A DNA stretch of 64,000 nt from Clostridiaceae bacterium BL-3 (GCA_902809985.1 CADDXC010000002.1:248001-312000), one strand, 5' to 3'; counted from the first letter of the stretch, positions 8,082 through 15,976 are shown. Numbers and translations are program-made. Notes: generated from the letters alone by a model not told the origin.

Positions 8082-8540
8082 GTGAAAGATATAACAAATT
8101 TATATAGCTGTATATTGAGAGAGATAGGAGCTTTGTCACGTTGTATTCATTTTATGAGTGATGTTAAATTCAAGGAGATAAAATTGCAAAAAGGCCAATT
8201 TATGTTTCTTACCAGGATATGTGAGAATCCTGGAATTAATCAGGTGGATTTATCAAATCTTTTGAAAGTAGATAAAACAACTACTACAAAAGCCATACAA
8301 AAACTCGTTGAAGCTGATTATATAGATAGAAAAAGAGACGATGTGGATAAAAGAATGTGGAGACTTTATCCAAGTAAAAGGGCATTGGATATATATTCTT
8401 TCATTATTGATGAAGAAAATAAATATATCCAAATTTGTTTCTGCAATCTTGATGAAAGAGAAAAAAAGTTAGCCTATAAATTAGTAAAAAAAATGAGGGA
8501 AAATGTTGAGAGTGTCTGGGAAAAATCAAAAAATTTTTAA
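8082..8540 (+). CDS. MarR-family transcriptional regulator
   Basis: This is a MarR-type winged-helix regulator of about 150 aa with the HTH NPGINQVDLSNLLKVDKTTTTKAIQKLVEADYI and the wing IDRKRDDVDKRMWRLYPS. MarR proteins are dimeric repressors relieved by small ligands or oxidation. The start is uncertain: GTG at 8082 lies inside its own likely RBS (GAGAGGTGA), and no ATG is in frame before the conserved region. ATA at 8091 has better spacing and may be the true start. The GNAT gene follows after 11 bp and is probably co-transcribed; the nitroreductase is divergent. Confidence 0.85.
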   Translation: MKDITNLYSCILREIGALSRCIHFMSDVKFKEIKLQKGQFMFLTRICENPGINQVDLSNLLKVDKTTTTKAIQKLVEADYIDRKRDDVDKRMWRLYPSKRALDIYSFIIDEENKYIQICFCNLDEREKKLAYKLVKKMRENVESVWEKSKNF

Positions 8541-8551
8541 GGAGTGGTATT

Positions 8552-9067
8552 ATGATAAGAAAGGCAAATGTGAGGGATATAGAGGATATAATGAAAATTA
8601 TAAAACGGACCGTTGAGGAAATGCATACCTACAATAATACTCAATGGGATGAAAATTATCCAAGGAAAGAGGATTTTATAAATGACATTCAAAAAGAGAG
8701 TTTATTTGTGTTGGAAAGAGAAAGGCATTTAGCTGGTTTTGTATGTATTAATAAAGTGGAACCAGCTGAATATGGTGATTTAAATTGGACATTAAATGAA
8801 GAGGCTGCGATTGTTCACAGAATGGCTGTTAACTCAAATTATAGAAGAATTGGCATTGGCACTGAATTACTGAAATTAGCTGAGAGACTTGCACTCAAAA
8901 GCAATGTCAGATATTTAAAAACTGATACATATTCAGTAAATACAAAGATGAATTCATTATTTAAAAAGTGTGATTACAAATTTATTGGGGAGATTAATTT
9001 TTTAGGAAAGGAAAAGCCATTTAACTGTTATGAAAAGATATTAGATCCGGATAAGTATGTTATTTAA
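8552..9067 (+). CDS. GNAT-family N-acetyltransferase
   Basis: This is a 171-aa acetyltransferase with the GNAT core: N-terminal IRKANVRDIEDIMKII, the acyl-CoA-binding MAVNSNYRRIGIGTELLK (motif A, RxxGxG) and the C-terminal NSLFKKCDYKFIGEI. AAGGAGTGG precedes the ATG. It follows the MarR gene closely and precedes aroD, so the three may form one transcript. The acceptor substrate is unknown. Confidence 0.82.
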   Translation: MIRKANVRDIEDIMKIIKRTVEEMHTYNNTQWDENYPRKEDFINDIQKESLFVLERERHLAGFVCINKVEPAEYGDLNWTLNEEAAIVHRMAVNSNYRRIGIGTELLKLAERLALKSNVRYLKTDTYSVNTKMNSLFKKCDYKFIGEINFLGKEKPFNCYEKILDPDKYVI

Positions 9068-9074
9068 AATAATT

Positions 9075-9105
9075 ATCAAATGATTCTCAGGTTCAGATGG
9101 AGTTT
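9075..9105 (+). repeat. Dispersed motif, copy B
   Basis: This 31-nt sequence starts ATCAAATGATTCTCAGGTTC and matches the copy at 10314-10344 at 27 of 31 positions, all four differences being A/G. It starts 8 nt after the GNAT stop and ends 29 nt before the aroD start. See findings. Confidence 0.65.
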
Positions 9106-9133
9106 GCTAATAATGACAGAGAGGGAAAGAAAA

Positions 9134-9898
9134 ATGAAAGATGTAATGAGAGTAAGAAATGTGAAGTTGGGAGACGGAATTCCTAAGATTGCAGTACCTT
9201 TTATGGGTTCTAATGATGAAGATATTGTTGAGGAAATAACATATTTAAAAACAATCAATTTGGACTTGGCGGAGTGGAGAATTGATTATTATGAGGATGT
9301 GTATAATATTCGAAAAGTGAAAAAAATCCTTGCAAAGATTAGGAAAGTTTTAGGTGATATTCCTCTGATCTTTACTCTTAGAACTGCCAAAGAAGGTGGA
9401 AAAAAGAAAATTACAGTGGAATACTATAAAAAACTTATAGAGTCAATTGCAGCTACTGGCGATGTTGACATTGTTGATATTGAATTGTCCATTGGAAGTG
9501 ATGAATTGGTGAGGGAAATGGTGGGTACAGTGCACCGACATGGTATAAAAGTTATTATTTCCAGCCATGATTTTGAAAATACACCTGAGAAGAATACGTT
9601 GGTGGAAAAGATGTGCAGAATGCAGTATCTAGGTGCGGACTTACCTAAAATTGCGGTAATGCCTTCCAGTGCCCAAGATGTGCTTGATTTATTAGCTGCT
9701 ACTAATGAGATGGTATGCTGTCATGGCCAAACTCCGGTTATCACTATATCTATGGGCTCATTAGGTATCATCAGCCGAATAGCAGGTGAAATTTTTGGTT
9801 CAGCAGTTACTTTTGGATCAGCTAAATCCGCCTCTGCTCCGGGACAATTAGAAGCAGGTGAGTTATATAAAGTGCTTCGACTTATTGCCTGCAAATAG
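9134..9898 (+). CDS. aroD: Type I 3-dehydroquinate dehydratase
   Basis: AroD dehydrates 3-dehydroquinate to 3-dehydroshikimate in the shikimate pathway by a Schiff-base mechanism. The 254-aa TIM barrel shows the substrate-binding EWRIDYYED (47-55), the general-base His in ISSHDF (about 145) and the Schiff-base Lys in GADLPKIAV (about 172). I set the start at the ATG at 9134 after GAGGG; the frame opens 18 codons earlier, inside the dispersed motif region. No other shikimate gene is adjacent, so it may be a detached aroD or serve quinate use. Confidence 0.9.
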   Translation: MKDVMRVRNVKLGDGIPKIAVPFMGSNDEDIVEEITYLKTINLDLAEWRIDYYEDVYNIRKVKKILAKIRKVLGDIPLIFTLRTAKEGGKKKITVEYYKKLIESIAATGDVDIVDIELSIGSDELVREMVGTVHRHGIKVIISSHDFENTPEKNTLVEKMCRMQYLGADLPKIAVMPSSAQDVLDLLAATNEMVCCHGQTPVITISMGSLGIISRIAGEIFGSAVTFGSAKSASAPGQLEAGELYKVLRLIACK

Positions 9899-10059
9899 GT
9901 AACTATAGGATTGGCATAATTGTGTATGTTATCACTTTAATGAAGATTGATAGGATACAGATATCTACAATAAAATATATAGACGCCAGATAGGGTATAT
10001 TATTCTTAAATCATTTTTTTATGTTGATTTAAAAATAATTGACAGAGGAGAAATTTGAA

Positions 10060-10272
10060 ATGGATAGATCTAAAATAATTATGAACAGCGGTACTGAGTA
10101 TTTTGTAGATAAAGATCCCCAACGAGTTATTTCGGATTATGGGTGTATAGAAGATAAGTTTTTGGAAATTCAAGATTGTAGGAATAATAATAGAGTAATC
10201 ATTAATATAAATAATATATCTTCAATTGAACCTTGTAAATACAAAAAATACGTAGTTACACTGGAAGAATAA
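10060..10272 (+). CDS. Small hypothetical protein, 70 aa
   Basis: This short ORF starts at an ATG 9 nt after GAGGAG, which is good support for translation. The product is soluble and mixed-charge, with no signal peptide or membrane segment; it contains SDYGCIEDKFLEI and NNRVIININNISSIEP, which look like two beta-hairpins of a small barrel. I do not recognise the family. It is followed by the 201-bp hairpin-bounded element. Confidence 0.55.
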   Translation: MDRSKIIMNSGTEYFVDKDPQRVISDYGCIEDKFLEIQDCRNNNRVIININNISSIEPCKYKKYVVTLEE

Positions 10273-10300
10273 ATATAAAACTAAAGATAATATGTACTTA

Positions 10301-10501
10301 AATAGAGAAGCATATCAAGTGATTCTCAGGTTCGGATGAAATTTTTGTACGTATAGAATATTTTTTATCATCTGAAGCCTATAGAAATTTATCTATAAAT
10401 GTAACATTATTTATCATCTTCCACTCTCGGGAATCTGGGGGAATTGGCAATAACAGCCATAAGATAAATATTTAATAATTTGACTAATATGCTTCTCTAT
10501 T
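10301..10501 (+). ncRNA. 201-nt element closed by a perfect 15-bp inverted repeat
   Basis: AATAGAGAAGCATAT (10301-10315) is exactly complementary to 10487-10501. Inside are the dispersed-motif copy A (10314-10344) and further stems: TTCGGATGA (10331-10339) with TCATCTGAA (10368-10376); ATCTT (10416-10420) with AAGAT (10461-10465), extended by flanking A-T pairs around a 3-nt bulge; and TGGC (10445-10448) with GCCA (10456-10459). The layout is that of a structured RNA with a long closing helix, but a small non-autonomous mobile element with terminal inverted repeats is equally possible. The strand is assigned from the motif orientation only. Confidence 0.45.
10314..10344 (+). repeat. Dispersed motif, copy A
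   Basis: The sequence begins ATCAAGTGATTCTCAGGTTC and continues with GGATGAAATTT. It lies at the 5' side of the 201-nt element, and its second half forms the left arm of an internal stem. Copies B (9075-9105) and C (3705-3733, minus strand) lack that surrounding structure. Confidence 0.65.
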
Positions 10502-10621
10502 AAGGTAGAAAATTTACTGAGACCTGAGGCCATTTTTATTCAAAATTTTATAACGAGAATTATGAAATCTGTTTTAAATGATAAAGTACAGCACTTAATT
10601 TAAATATATCTGTGATTATAA

Positions 10622-11425
10622 TCAATTATTGCACCCATTATCTTCTTTGGAATTTGTCTGGTGCTCTGGTTCATAATCTGTTTCAGAATCAGGGAATAAT
10701 GGACTCAAGTTTTGATCTGGATAAAACTTTGGCACTGGTGATCTATTGAATTTGTCGCATACATTTTCTTCAGGCTCAGGTTCGCATGGTTCCTTAGGAA
10801 CTGGACAGTAGCTGTAAGCTGGTATTAGCAGCTGTACTATAAGTTCACATTTTACAATTATATAGTATCCCAAAGTGATATCTAAAACTTTGCAATTATT
10901 TTCATCTTCATGCAATACGGCTTGAAGTACATCAGCCACCATTTCGAGTTTTATAATGTTGTCTATTTCATCTTTTGAACTGTTTGATTGGTTGCAGGAT
11001 ACTTTAGACAATGAATCTGGGCAATAGAATTTGCCAATTACATCTTGTCTGTTTATTTCGAATAGCTCGCTTTTATTTACTGCATTACAGTCGATATAAT
11101 CTGCATAAAATGAAATAGTATAACAAATGATTAATTTTTTGAAGCCATTCTCACATGAAAGTGGTATTTTTTCTATTGATGTCAATGTAATTTTAAAATC
11201 TCTACAGCCAATGTATATTTTTGGATTATCTAATGGATTGCTTCTCAATTCATAATCTGTTGTAGCTGTATCGGGCCCTTCACAATAGGAAATGCATCTT
11301 TTAATCAAGCATTGATCAAAAACTTTAGGAACTTCTACACAAACTAATTCTGAAGGATCTGGTAAATGCCCTTGTTTGTTTACGAGGCCTGGACGGGGCA
11401 CAAATTTATTAAAATTTATGGACAT
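10622..11425 (-). CDS. Cys-rich hypothetical protein, possible spore-coat component
   Basis: This 267-aa protein with a strong RBS (AAAGGAGG) has many dispersed cysteines, a beta-rich core (VCVEVPKVFDQCLIKRCIS, then alternating hydrophobic strands) and a proline/acid-rich low-complexity tail (CPVPKEPCEPEPEENVCDK). The VPKVFDQC opening recalls clostridial proteins related to SipL/DUF3794 coat-anchoring domains. I cannot confirm the family. No signal peptide or membrane segment is present. The neighbours are a coiled-coil protein and a collagen-like exosporium-type protein, so a spore-surface role is a reasonable inference. Confidence 0.6.
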   Translation of the reverse strand: MSINFNKFVPRPGLVNKQGHLPDPSELVCVEVPKVFDQCLIKRCISYCEGPDTATTDYELRSNPLDNPKIYIGCRDFKITLTSIEKIPLSCENGFKKLIICYTISFYADYIDCNAVNKSELFEINRQDVIGKFYCPDSLSKVSCNQSNSSKDEIDNIIKLEMVADVLQAVLHEDENNCKVLDITLGYYIIVKCELIVQLLIPAYSYCPVPKEPCEPEPEENVCDKFNRSPVPKFYPDQNLSPLFPDSETDYEPEHQTNSKEDNGCNN

Positions 11426-11844
11426 AGATTTTCCTCCTTTAAATATTATAATTTAACTGTCCGCGGTATACCGTAGGCATTTGTTTATCTGTTTTTTACC
11501 ATTAGTTTTTTATATTTTTCTCCACTATGAGAAGATAAATTGATACGATACAATGTAATAACTCATTGGGAGGAAAGATATAGTTTGTTTTAACAACATG
11601 AAGTAATCAATATTTTCACAGATGATTTATGAAGTCTCTGTTTTTATTTGAGAATTTTTAATATTCTTCATTAATGTAAAAAGTTGAACGATTTGTACAG
11701 AAAAAGTTATATCGTCTTACATTATATATTATGTTTGAGTATCATAGTTGTGATATCCAAACATAATATATTTAATAAAATTTTATAAAATGTGGGTTAT
11801 AAATTATATTAACAAAAATATAATTTAAAGGGGTGAAAGATATT
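11426..11844. other. Divergent intergenic region of two putative spore-surface genes
   Basis: This 419-bp AT-rich region lies between the minus-strand Cys-rich gene and the plus-strand propeller/coiled-coil gene. It contains the 10-bp palindrome CGGTATACCG at 11464-11473, 39 bp upstream of the minus-strand start, and the long inverted repeat at 11724-11771. I found no convincing sigma-A promoter pair and no ORF with an RBS. Confidence 0.5.
11724..11771. repeat. Long inverted repeat upstream of propeller/coiled-coil gene
   Basis: Two arms of 21 nt (11724-11744 and 11751-11771) pair with two mismatches around a 6-nt loop; the core is ATATTATGTTTG / CAAACATAATAT. It ends 73 bp before the ATG. 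It could be a terminator, an operator or the remnant of a palindromic element. There is no T-run, which argues against a plain terminator. Confidence 0.6.
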
Positions 11845-13323
11845 ATGGCAAATATATATCCGTGGATATTTAATATCAATAATGATATGTGGAAAATCTA
11901 TTTAAACGATACTGATGTATTGATGTATAAATTGATACATGATCAGGGGAAATGGACAAAAGAGAAATTTATTGATGTGGAAGTAATTGAATTCGCTGTC
12001 TGTGTTGAAGATGAAATGATTCATATTATATATGTTAACAAGAAATATGAGATGAGATATTGTACTATGAAGGATGGTAAATGGTTCGGAAGGTTACTTT
12101 ATCATATAGATAAAAATCAGTTTAAAATTGAAAGCTTAAAAGCTGTAATTTTAAAGGGTAAATTAAATTTTTTTTATTTGCTTAAAGCATTTGATGGTAG
12201 TAAACATGGAATTTTAAAGCATTACATATGGGATGGAAAAGAAATAAAATTTTACACTATTCAGAATATAGTTTTATCGAGTAAAGTTGACAAATACTAT
12301 GATATAGAAATAGGCAATAATGATTGCATTAATGTCTTTTTCCTTTCAGATAGTGGAGATGAAATATCATTATCTTATTGTAAATATGAAAGCAATTTAT
12401 GGACTTCGGATAAGAGGCTTTATGGATTACAAGGCGATAATATATTGTTCAAAGTGGCGAGTGATTCTGGTATGTTTAATATAATTAATAGGACTAAAGA
12501 AGGATCAACATATTTACTTGAACATGTTTGTATTGAAAGTGACATTTATATGAAAAAGTGTGAAGTTTATAAAAGCAAAATAAAACCTATTGAACCAATC
12601 ATATTTTATGAAAATAATAAACTTTTTATTTGTTGGCAAGAAAATAATAATGTGCTTTGCTCAAGTTACAGATTTGGAAAATGGAGTCGACATATTCCCT
12701 TCAATAAAGATTCAAAAACTGAAATTAAGATATATAATTTTATTAATATTAGAGAAAGTAAACAGTCATATATAGTTTATGGAACAGAAAAAGATGGATT
12801 ATTTGTTTTTTCGCCTGCAGATTTGGCAGAAAATATTATAAAGTTGTTGAAAGAAGAGGTAAGCGGCGAAAGCTTGAATATTGGCCAAGAGGATGAAAGC
12901 ATTGAAGAAATAAAGGAAAAATTTAAAAGTATTTGTCATGAGAATATTATCCTTAAGGAGAAGATTGATTCTTTTAGTGTTTATTTACAAAATAAAAAAC
13001 ATGTTGCAGATGAATATGAAAATAAACTTTCTAGAATTATTGAACAGAAAAAGAGATTAGAAGAAAATTTAAATTTTTTTATGGAGGTCAAAAAAAATAT
13101 CGAAAAACAAATGGATGAAGTAAAACGTCAGTTTTCAAGTCAGCAAATAATTACAAAGAGTGTACAGGATAAATTAGAGGAGAAAGAAAAAAATAATCAG
13201 TTACTAAAGAAAAAGGTGGATTATCTGATTGAAGAGAATAAAAAACTTAAGGATCAATTGGAAACTGAAAAGAATCAGTCATTCGTGGCAAAATTATTTG
13301 GGAAAAAAGATCATGGCTTATAA
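11845..13323 (+). CDS. Beta-propeller-like protein with C-terminal coiled coil
   Basis: This 492-aa protein is unrecognised by name. Residues 1-330 consist of repeating beta-strand units of the type W-x-IYxND, LxFFYL, LFICWQENNNVL, each with conserved aromatic and G/K-W patterns (GKWTKEKF, GKWFGRLL, GKWSRHI), which suggests a propeller or similar repeat fold. Residues about 350-480 form a long, highly charged coiled coil (EKIDSF, EQKKRLEENLNFF, KKKVDYLIEENKKLKD), ending FVAKLFGKKD. There is no signal peptide. AAAGGGGTG precedes the ATG; an in-frame GTG four codons upstream is part of the RBS. The context suggests a role in spore surface assembly, but this is inference. Confidence 0.65.
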   Translation: MANIYPWIFNINNDMWKIYLNDTDVLMYKLIHDQGKWTKEKFIDVEVIEFAVCVEDEMIHIIYVNKKYEMRYCTMKDGKWFGRLLYHIDKNQFKIESLKAVILKGKLNFFYLLKAFDGSKHGILKHYIWDGKEIKFYTIQNIVLSSKVDKYYDIEIGNNDCINVFFLSDSGDEISLSYCKYESNLWTSDKRLYGLQGDNILFKVASDSGMFNIINRTKEGSTYLLEHVCIESDIYMKKCEVYKSKIKPIEPIIFYENNKLFICWQENNNVLCSSYRFGKWSRHIPFNKDSKTEIKIYNFINIRESKQSYIVYGTEKDGLFVFSPADLAENIIKLLKEEVSGESLNIGQEDESIEEIKEKFKSICHENIILKEKIDSFSVYLQNKKHVADEYENKLSRIIEQKKRLEENLNFFMEVKKNIEKQMDEVKRQFSSQQIITKSVQDKLEEKEKNNQLLKKKVDYLIEENKKLKDQLETEKNQSFVAKLFGKKDHGL

Positions 13324-13330
13324 ATGTTGA

Positions 13331-13366
13331 AGGGAAGTTTGAATAGAACAAACTTCCCTAAATTTT
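13331..13366. terminator. Terminator between propeller and collagen genes
   Basis: AGGGAAGTTTG (13331-13341) pairs perfectly with CAAACTTCCCT (13349-13359) around a 7-nt loop, followed by AAATTTTT. It ends the plus-strand gene and separates convergent transcripts. Confidence 0.8.
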
Positions 13367-13404
13367 TGAAGAATAAATTTATTGATGGTTTTAAAAATGT
13401 TACC

Positions 13405-15207
13405 TTACTCTATAGTAATACCTGCGCTTGCATAACCTTCTATTATACTACTGCAGAAAATACCTGATGTTGTTATTGAAAATACCATTAATAAACGAGC
13501 TTGTGAATCAATTGGTATATTTAAATTAGTATTAATATTATTTGTAATAGTATCAATATCAACAACTTGCCCAGTTATAGGTGGCAGTATAACGCTGGCA
13601 CCTGGAATTGGTGCAAAACTATTATTTGGAGTATTTGAACTGTATAATTGTGCCTTAATAGTTGCTGAGCCATCTCCTAATGAAAATGAATTGCTAGTGC
13701 TGAAATATGCCGATATTGAAGTTATAACTCCATTTCGAGGTATAGAGAAAGCTATATTTCCAATTCCACCGAGATAAATTTTACCTTTATAAATATTAAT
13801 ATTGTTGATTGAATTTCCAAATCCTATCAGACTTACCGTGTTAACTGTTCCATTTGAAAAAGTAGTTAACATAACTGGATCATTTGATGCAAATGGAATG
13901 ATAGAACCATGTCCGGGATCGCCTTTGGGGCCTTGAGGACCTTGAGCACCAGGATCTCCTTTGTCACCTTGAGGACCCTGAGGGCCAGGGCAGCCAGGTT
14001 TACCTTGAGGGCCTTGAGGGCCAGGGCATCCAGGTCTACCTTGAGGACCTTGAGGACCAGGGCATCCAGGATCACCTTTGGGGCCTTTAGGGCCAGGACA
14101 TCCAGGCCTGCCTTGAGGACCCTGAGGACCAGGACACCCTGGGTCACCTTGAGGACCTTGAACTCCGGGATCACCCTTGTCACCTTTAGGACCTTGAATA
14201 CCAGGATCACCTTTGCAGCCCTTAGGGCCTTGTGGACCTGGAGGGCCAGGACATCCAGGATCGCCTTTGCAGCCTTTAGGACCCTGAGCACCGGGATCAC
14301 CTTTGTCACCTTTAGGGCCTTGAGCGCCAGGATCACCCTTGCAGCCTTTAGGACCTTGAGGACCTTGAGGGCCAGGACATCCAGGTTTACCTTTGCAACC
14401 AGGATCACCTTTATCACCTTTAGGACCCTGCGGACCCTGTGGGCCGGGACATCCAGGTCTACCTTGAGGACCTTGAGGGCCAGGGCAACCGGGATCACCT
14501 TGCGGACCTTGCGGGCCCTGAGGGCCAGGACATCCGGGCTTACCTTGAGGACCCTGTGGACCAGGGCAACCAGGATCACCTTGTGGACCTTTAGGGCCTT
14601 GAGGACCAGGACATCCAGGCTTACATTCAGGATCAGGAGGGCAAGGTTTATAGTCTGGAGATGGTGAATTACAGGTATATTTTATTAATATATAAGGTGA
14701 ATTAGGAGTTCTACTACTATCGTATCCAATTAAGCTATCTACGATATTTTCTATTCCAACTAAAGTTATACCATTATTTGCAAGAGTGTTGTTGTGCCAA
14801 TTAATTACTAAATTTGTTATATCTATTTTTATGAATGTTCCCACATCTGTATCAGATATTGTTTTTTTATATGGAGTTATAGAAATATCGGGTGCAGTAT
14901 TCCATGTAACCGTATTTCCTCTAAAATTATTTAAGTTATTGTAGACAGTTATGGATTGGCAGGGATACTTGCAATCAAGCTTATTTTTTCTATTTACGTA
15001 AATATTTAGATAGGCATTTGATATTACAGATCCGTTTGGTATTGAATCTTCAATGTTAAATTTTAGTAAACTTGCATATGCATCTGGACATCCATTATAT
15101 TGGGTGTACTCTCCGCTATATAAAGCTGGTGATGAGATAAAATTTGTATTTGGAAAAAATTCTGATATATATACATCATCAGTAGGATAAACTGTAAAAA
15201 TAGCCAT
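13405..15207 (-). CDS. DNRLRE-collagen-like-BclA-type spore surface protein
   Basis: This 600-aa protein has three parts. Residues 1-178 form a beta-sandwich of the DNRLRE type ([64 protein letters not shown]). Residues 198-431 are 78 uninterrupted Gly-X-Y triplets rich in GPQ, GPK, GDP and GCP. Residues 435-600 are a beta-rich head opening with IIPFASND, like the C-terminal domain of BclA exosporium glycoproteins. Cysteine occurs about 16 times inside the triplets. No signal peptide is present, as expected for proteins made in the mother cell and placed on the spore. A sigma-K-like promoter lies 75 bp upstream, and GAGGAGG precedes the ATG. The collagen DNA has higher GC than its surroundings. 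Confidence 0.88.
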   Translation of the reverse strand: MAIFTVYPTDDVYISEFFPNTNFISSPALYSGEYTQYNGCPDAYASLLKFNIEDSIPNGSVISNAYLNIYVNRKNKLDCKYPCQSITVYNNLNNFRGNTVTWNTAPDISITPYKKTISDTDVGTFIKIDITNLVINWHNNTLANNGITLVGIENIVDSLIGYDSSRTPNSPYILIKYTCNSPSPDYKPCPPDPECKPGCPGPQGPKGPQGDPGCPGPQGPQGKPGCPGPQGPQGPQGDPGCPGPQGPQGRPGCPGPQGPQGPKGDKGDPGCKGKPGCPGPQGPQGPKGCKGDPGAQGPKGDKGDPGAQGPKGCKGDPGCPGPPGPQGPKGCKGDPGIQGPKGDKGDPGVQGPQGDPGCPGPQGPQGRPGCPGPKGPKGDPGCPGPQGPQGRPGCPGPQGPQGKPGCPGPQGPQGDKGDPGAQGPQGPKGDPGHGSIIPFASNDPVMLTTFSNGTVNTVSLIGFGNSINNINIYKGKIYLGGIGNIAFSIPRNGVITSISAYFSTSNSFSLGDGSATIKAQLYSSNTPNNSFAPIPGASVILPPITGQVVDIDTITNNINTNLNIPIDSQARLLMVFSITTSGIFCSSIIEGYASAGITIE

Positions 15208-15281
15208 AAGATTGCCTCCTCATTTTCGAGTATTATTCTGTTGTAATGAAAAAGTTGTATAGTTTAATATTTGGTTAATTA

Positions 15282-15309
15282 TAATATATGGAATTATATA
15301 GGCTTTGGT
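15282..15309 (-). promoter_or_regulatory. Sigma-K-like promoter of the collagen-like gene
   Basis: On the minus strand an AC (15308-15309), a 17-nt spacer and CATATATTA (15282-15290) match the sporulation sigma-K pattern AC-N16/17-CATANNNTA. The location, 75 bp before the start codon of a presumed exosporium gene, makes late mother-cell expression likely. The motif is short and the region AT-rich, so chance occurrence is possible. Confidence 0.45.
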
Positions 15310-15559
15310 TACATTTTGTAGTTTTGTAGTAAGTAGAATTTTAATGGTAATGTAGGTATTTTATAGTACTATAATGACAAATTGATATAAATTTAGTTAT
15401 TCAGAATAAAATAAGAGTTTTAAGATCCTTTTAGTATATCTATGTTTGTTAAATATATACCAAACTAATGTACATATATTTTACAAAAAAGGAATTAAGA
15501 CTAAAAATATATTCAATAAATATATGAGAGGGGAACTTCCTATAAATTATCTGAAATCG

Positions 15560-15588
15560 TTGACAAAATAAGAGTACAGGTATATAAT
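15560..15588 (+). promoter_or_regulatory. Distal consensus promoter P1 of the acs operon
   Basis: TTGACA (15560-15565), exactly 17 bp, TATAAT (15583-15588): a perfect sigma-A consensus. Transcription would start near 15595, leaving a leader of about 380 nt before cooS. Confidence 0.75.
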
Positions 15589-15732
15589 TTTAATAATATA
15601 TAACAAGTATATACAAGCCGATATTTATAAAAATTGACTAACATATCTCTTAAAATGCCACTTAGAAAATTTGTAAATCAGAGAATCTTTACTATTGATA
15701 CTTTTTTAAGATTAAATTTAGATAAGAAATTT

Positions 15733-15750
15733 TTGTTAATAAGTTATAAA
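15733..15750. promoter_or_regulatory. Rex-like operator upstream of cooS
   Basis: TTGTTAATAAGTTATAAA matches 12 of the 14 defined positions of the Rex consensus TTGTTAA-N4-TTAACAA. It lies between P1 and P2. The AT-rich background lowers its weight, but rex itself is encoded in this window. Confidence 0.35.
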
Positions 15751-15833
15751 ATAAAAATTATTTAAATTTGCATGTTTATTTTTTAACATTTTTTCTGTAT
15801 ACTATAGTTAGTAGATAAATAAAAAAAGTTGTT

Positions 15834-15881
15834 TTGTGAAAATAGTAAGTTATATCTATAATTGTAGTCAAATACAATTAT
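15834..15881 (+). promoter_or_regulatory. Proximal promoter P2 with overlapping inverted repeat
   Basis: TTGTGA (15834-15839), 17 bp, TATAAT (15857-15862). Overlapping the -10 box and start point is a 9-bp inverted repeat, ATAATTGTA (15858-15866) and TACAATTAT (15873-15881), with a 6-bp centre. A repressor bound there would block initiation. The leader from P2 would be about 108 nt. Confidence 0.55.
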
Positions 15882-15976
15882 TTTATAAGTATAATATGGG
15901 TTTTAGGTAATTAAGTTGACTTGAGAAATAATTGCTGTTGTAAAGCTTTTATTTTGAGAAGGAGGGAATTATTAAA

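Larger units (their letters stand above)
10273..10621. other. Gene-free stretch holding the hairpin-bounded element
   Basis: This 349-bp gap is dominated by the 201-bp element at 10301-10501, described separately. I see no ORF with a ribosome binding site. The last 120 bases are AT-rich, with no clear promoter or terminator for the flanking genes. Confidence 0.6.
15310..15976 (+). other. Regulatory region of the Wood-Ljungdahl operon
   Basis: This gene-free, very AT-rich stretch has no credible ORF. It holds a perfect-consensus sigma-A promoter (15560-15588), a second promoter with an overlapping inverted repeat (15834-15881) and a Rex-like site (15733-15750). The RBS GAGAAGGAGGG precedes cooS. 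I see no strong terminator hairpin between the distal promoter and cooS. Confidence 0.6.

Noticed and set aside
10006-10032. Hairpin TTAAATCA / TGATTTAA as an aroD terminator
   Set aside because: The stem is only 8 A/T-dominated pairs, has no T-run after it and lies 100 bp beyond the gene.
13907-14616. Repetitive DNA that could resemble a CRISPR or tandem array
   Set aside because: The period is a multiple of three with variable units, all encoding Gly-X-Y in one frame; there are no unique spacers of constant length.
13866-14667. Long open frames on both strands across the collagen region
   Set aside because: They arise from the GC-rich triplet repeat of the Gly-X-Y coding frame; the products are low-complexity R/T or V/L repeats with no RBS.
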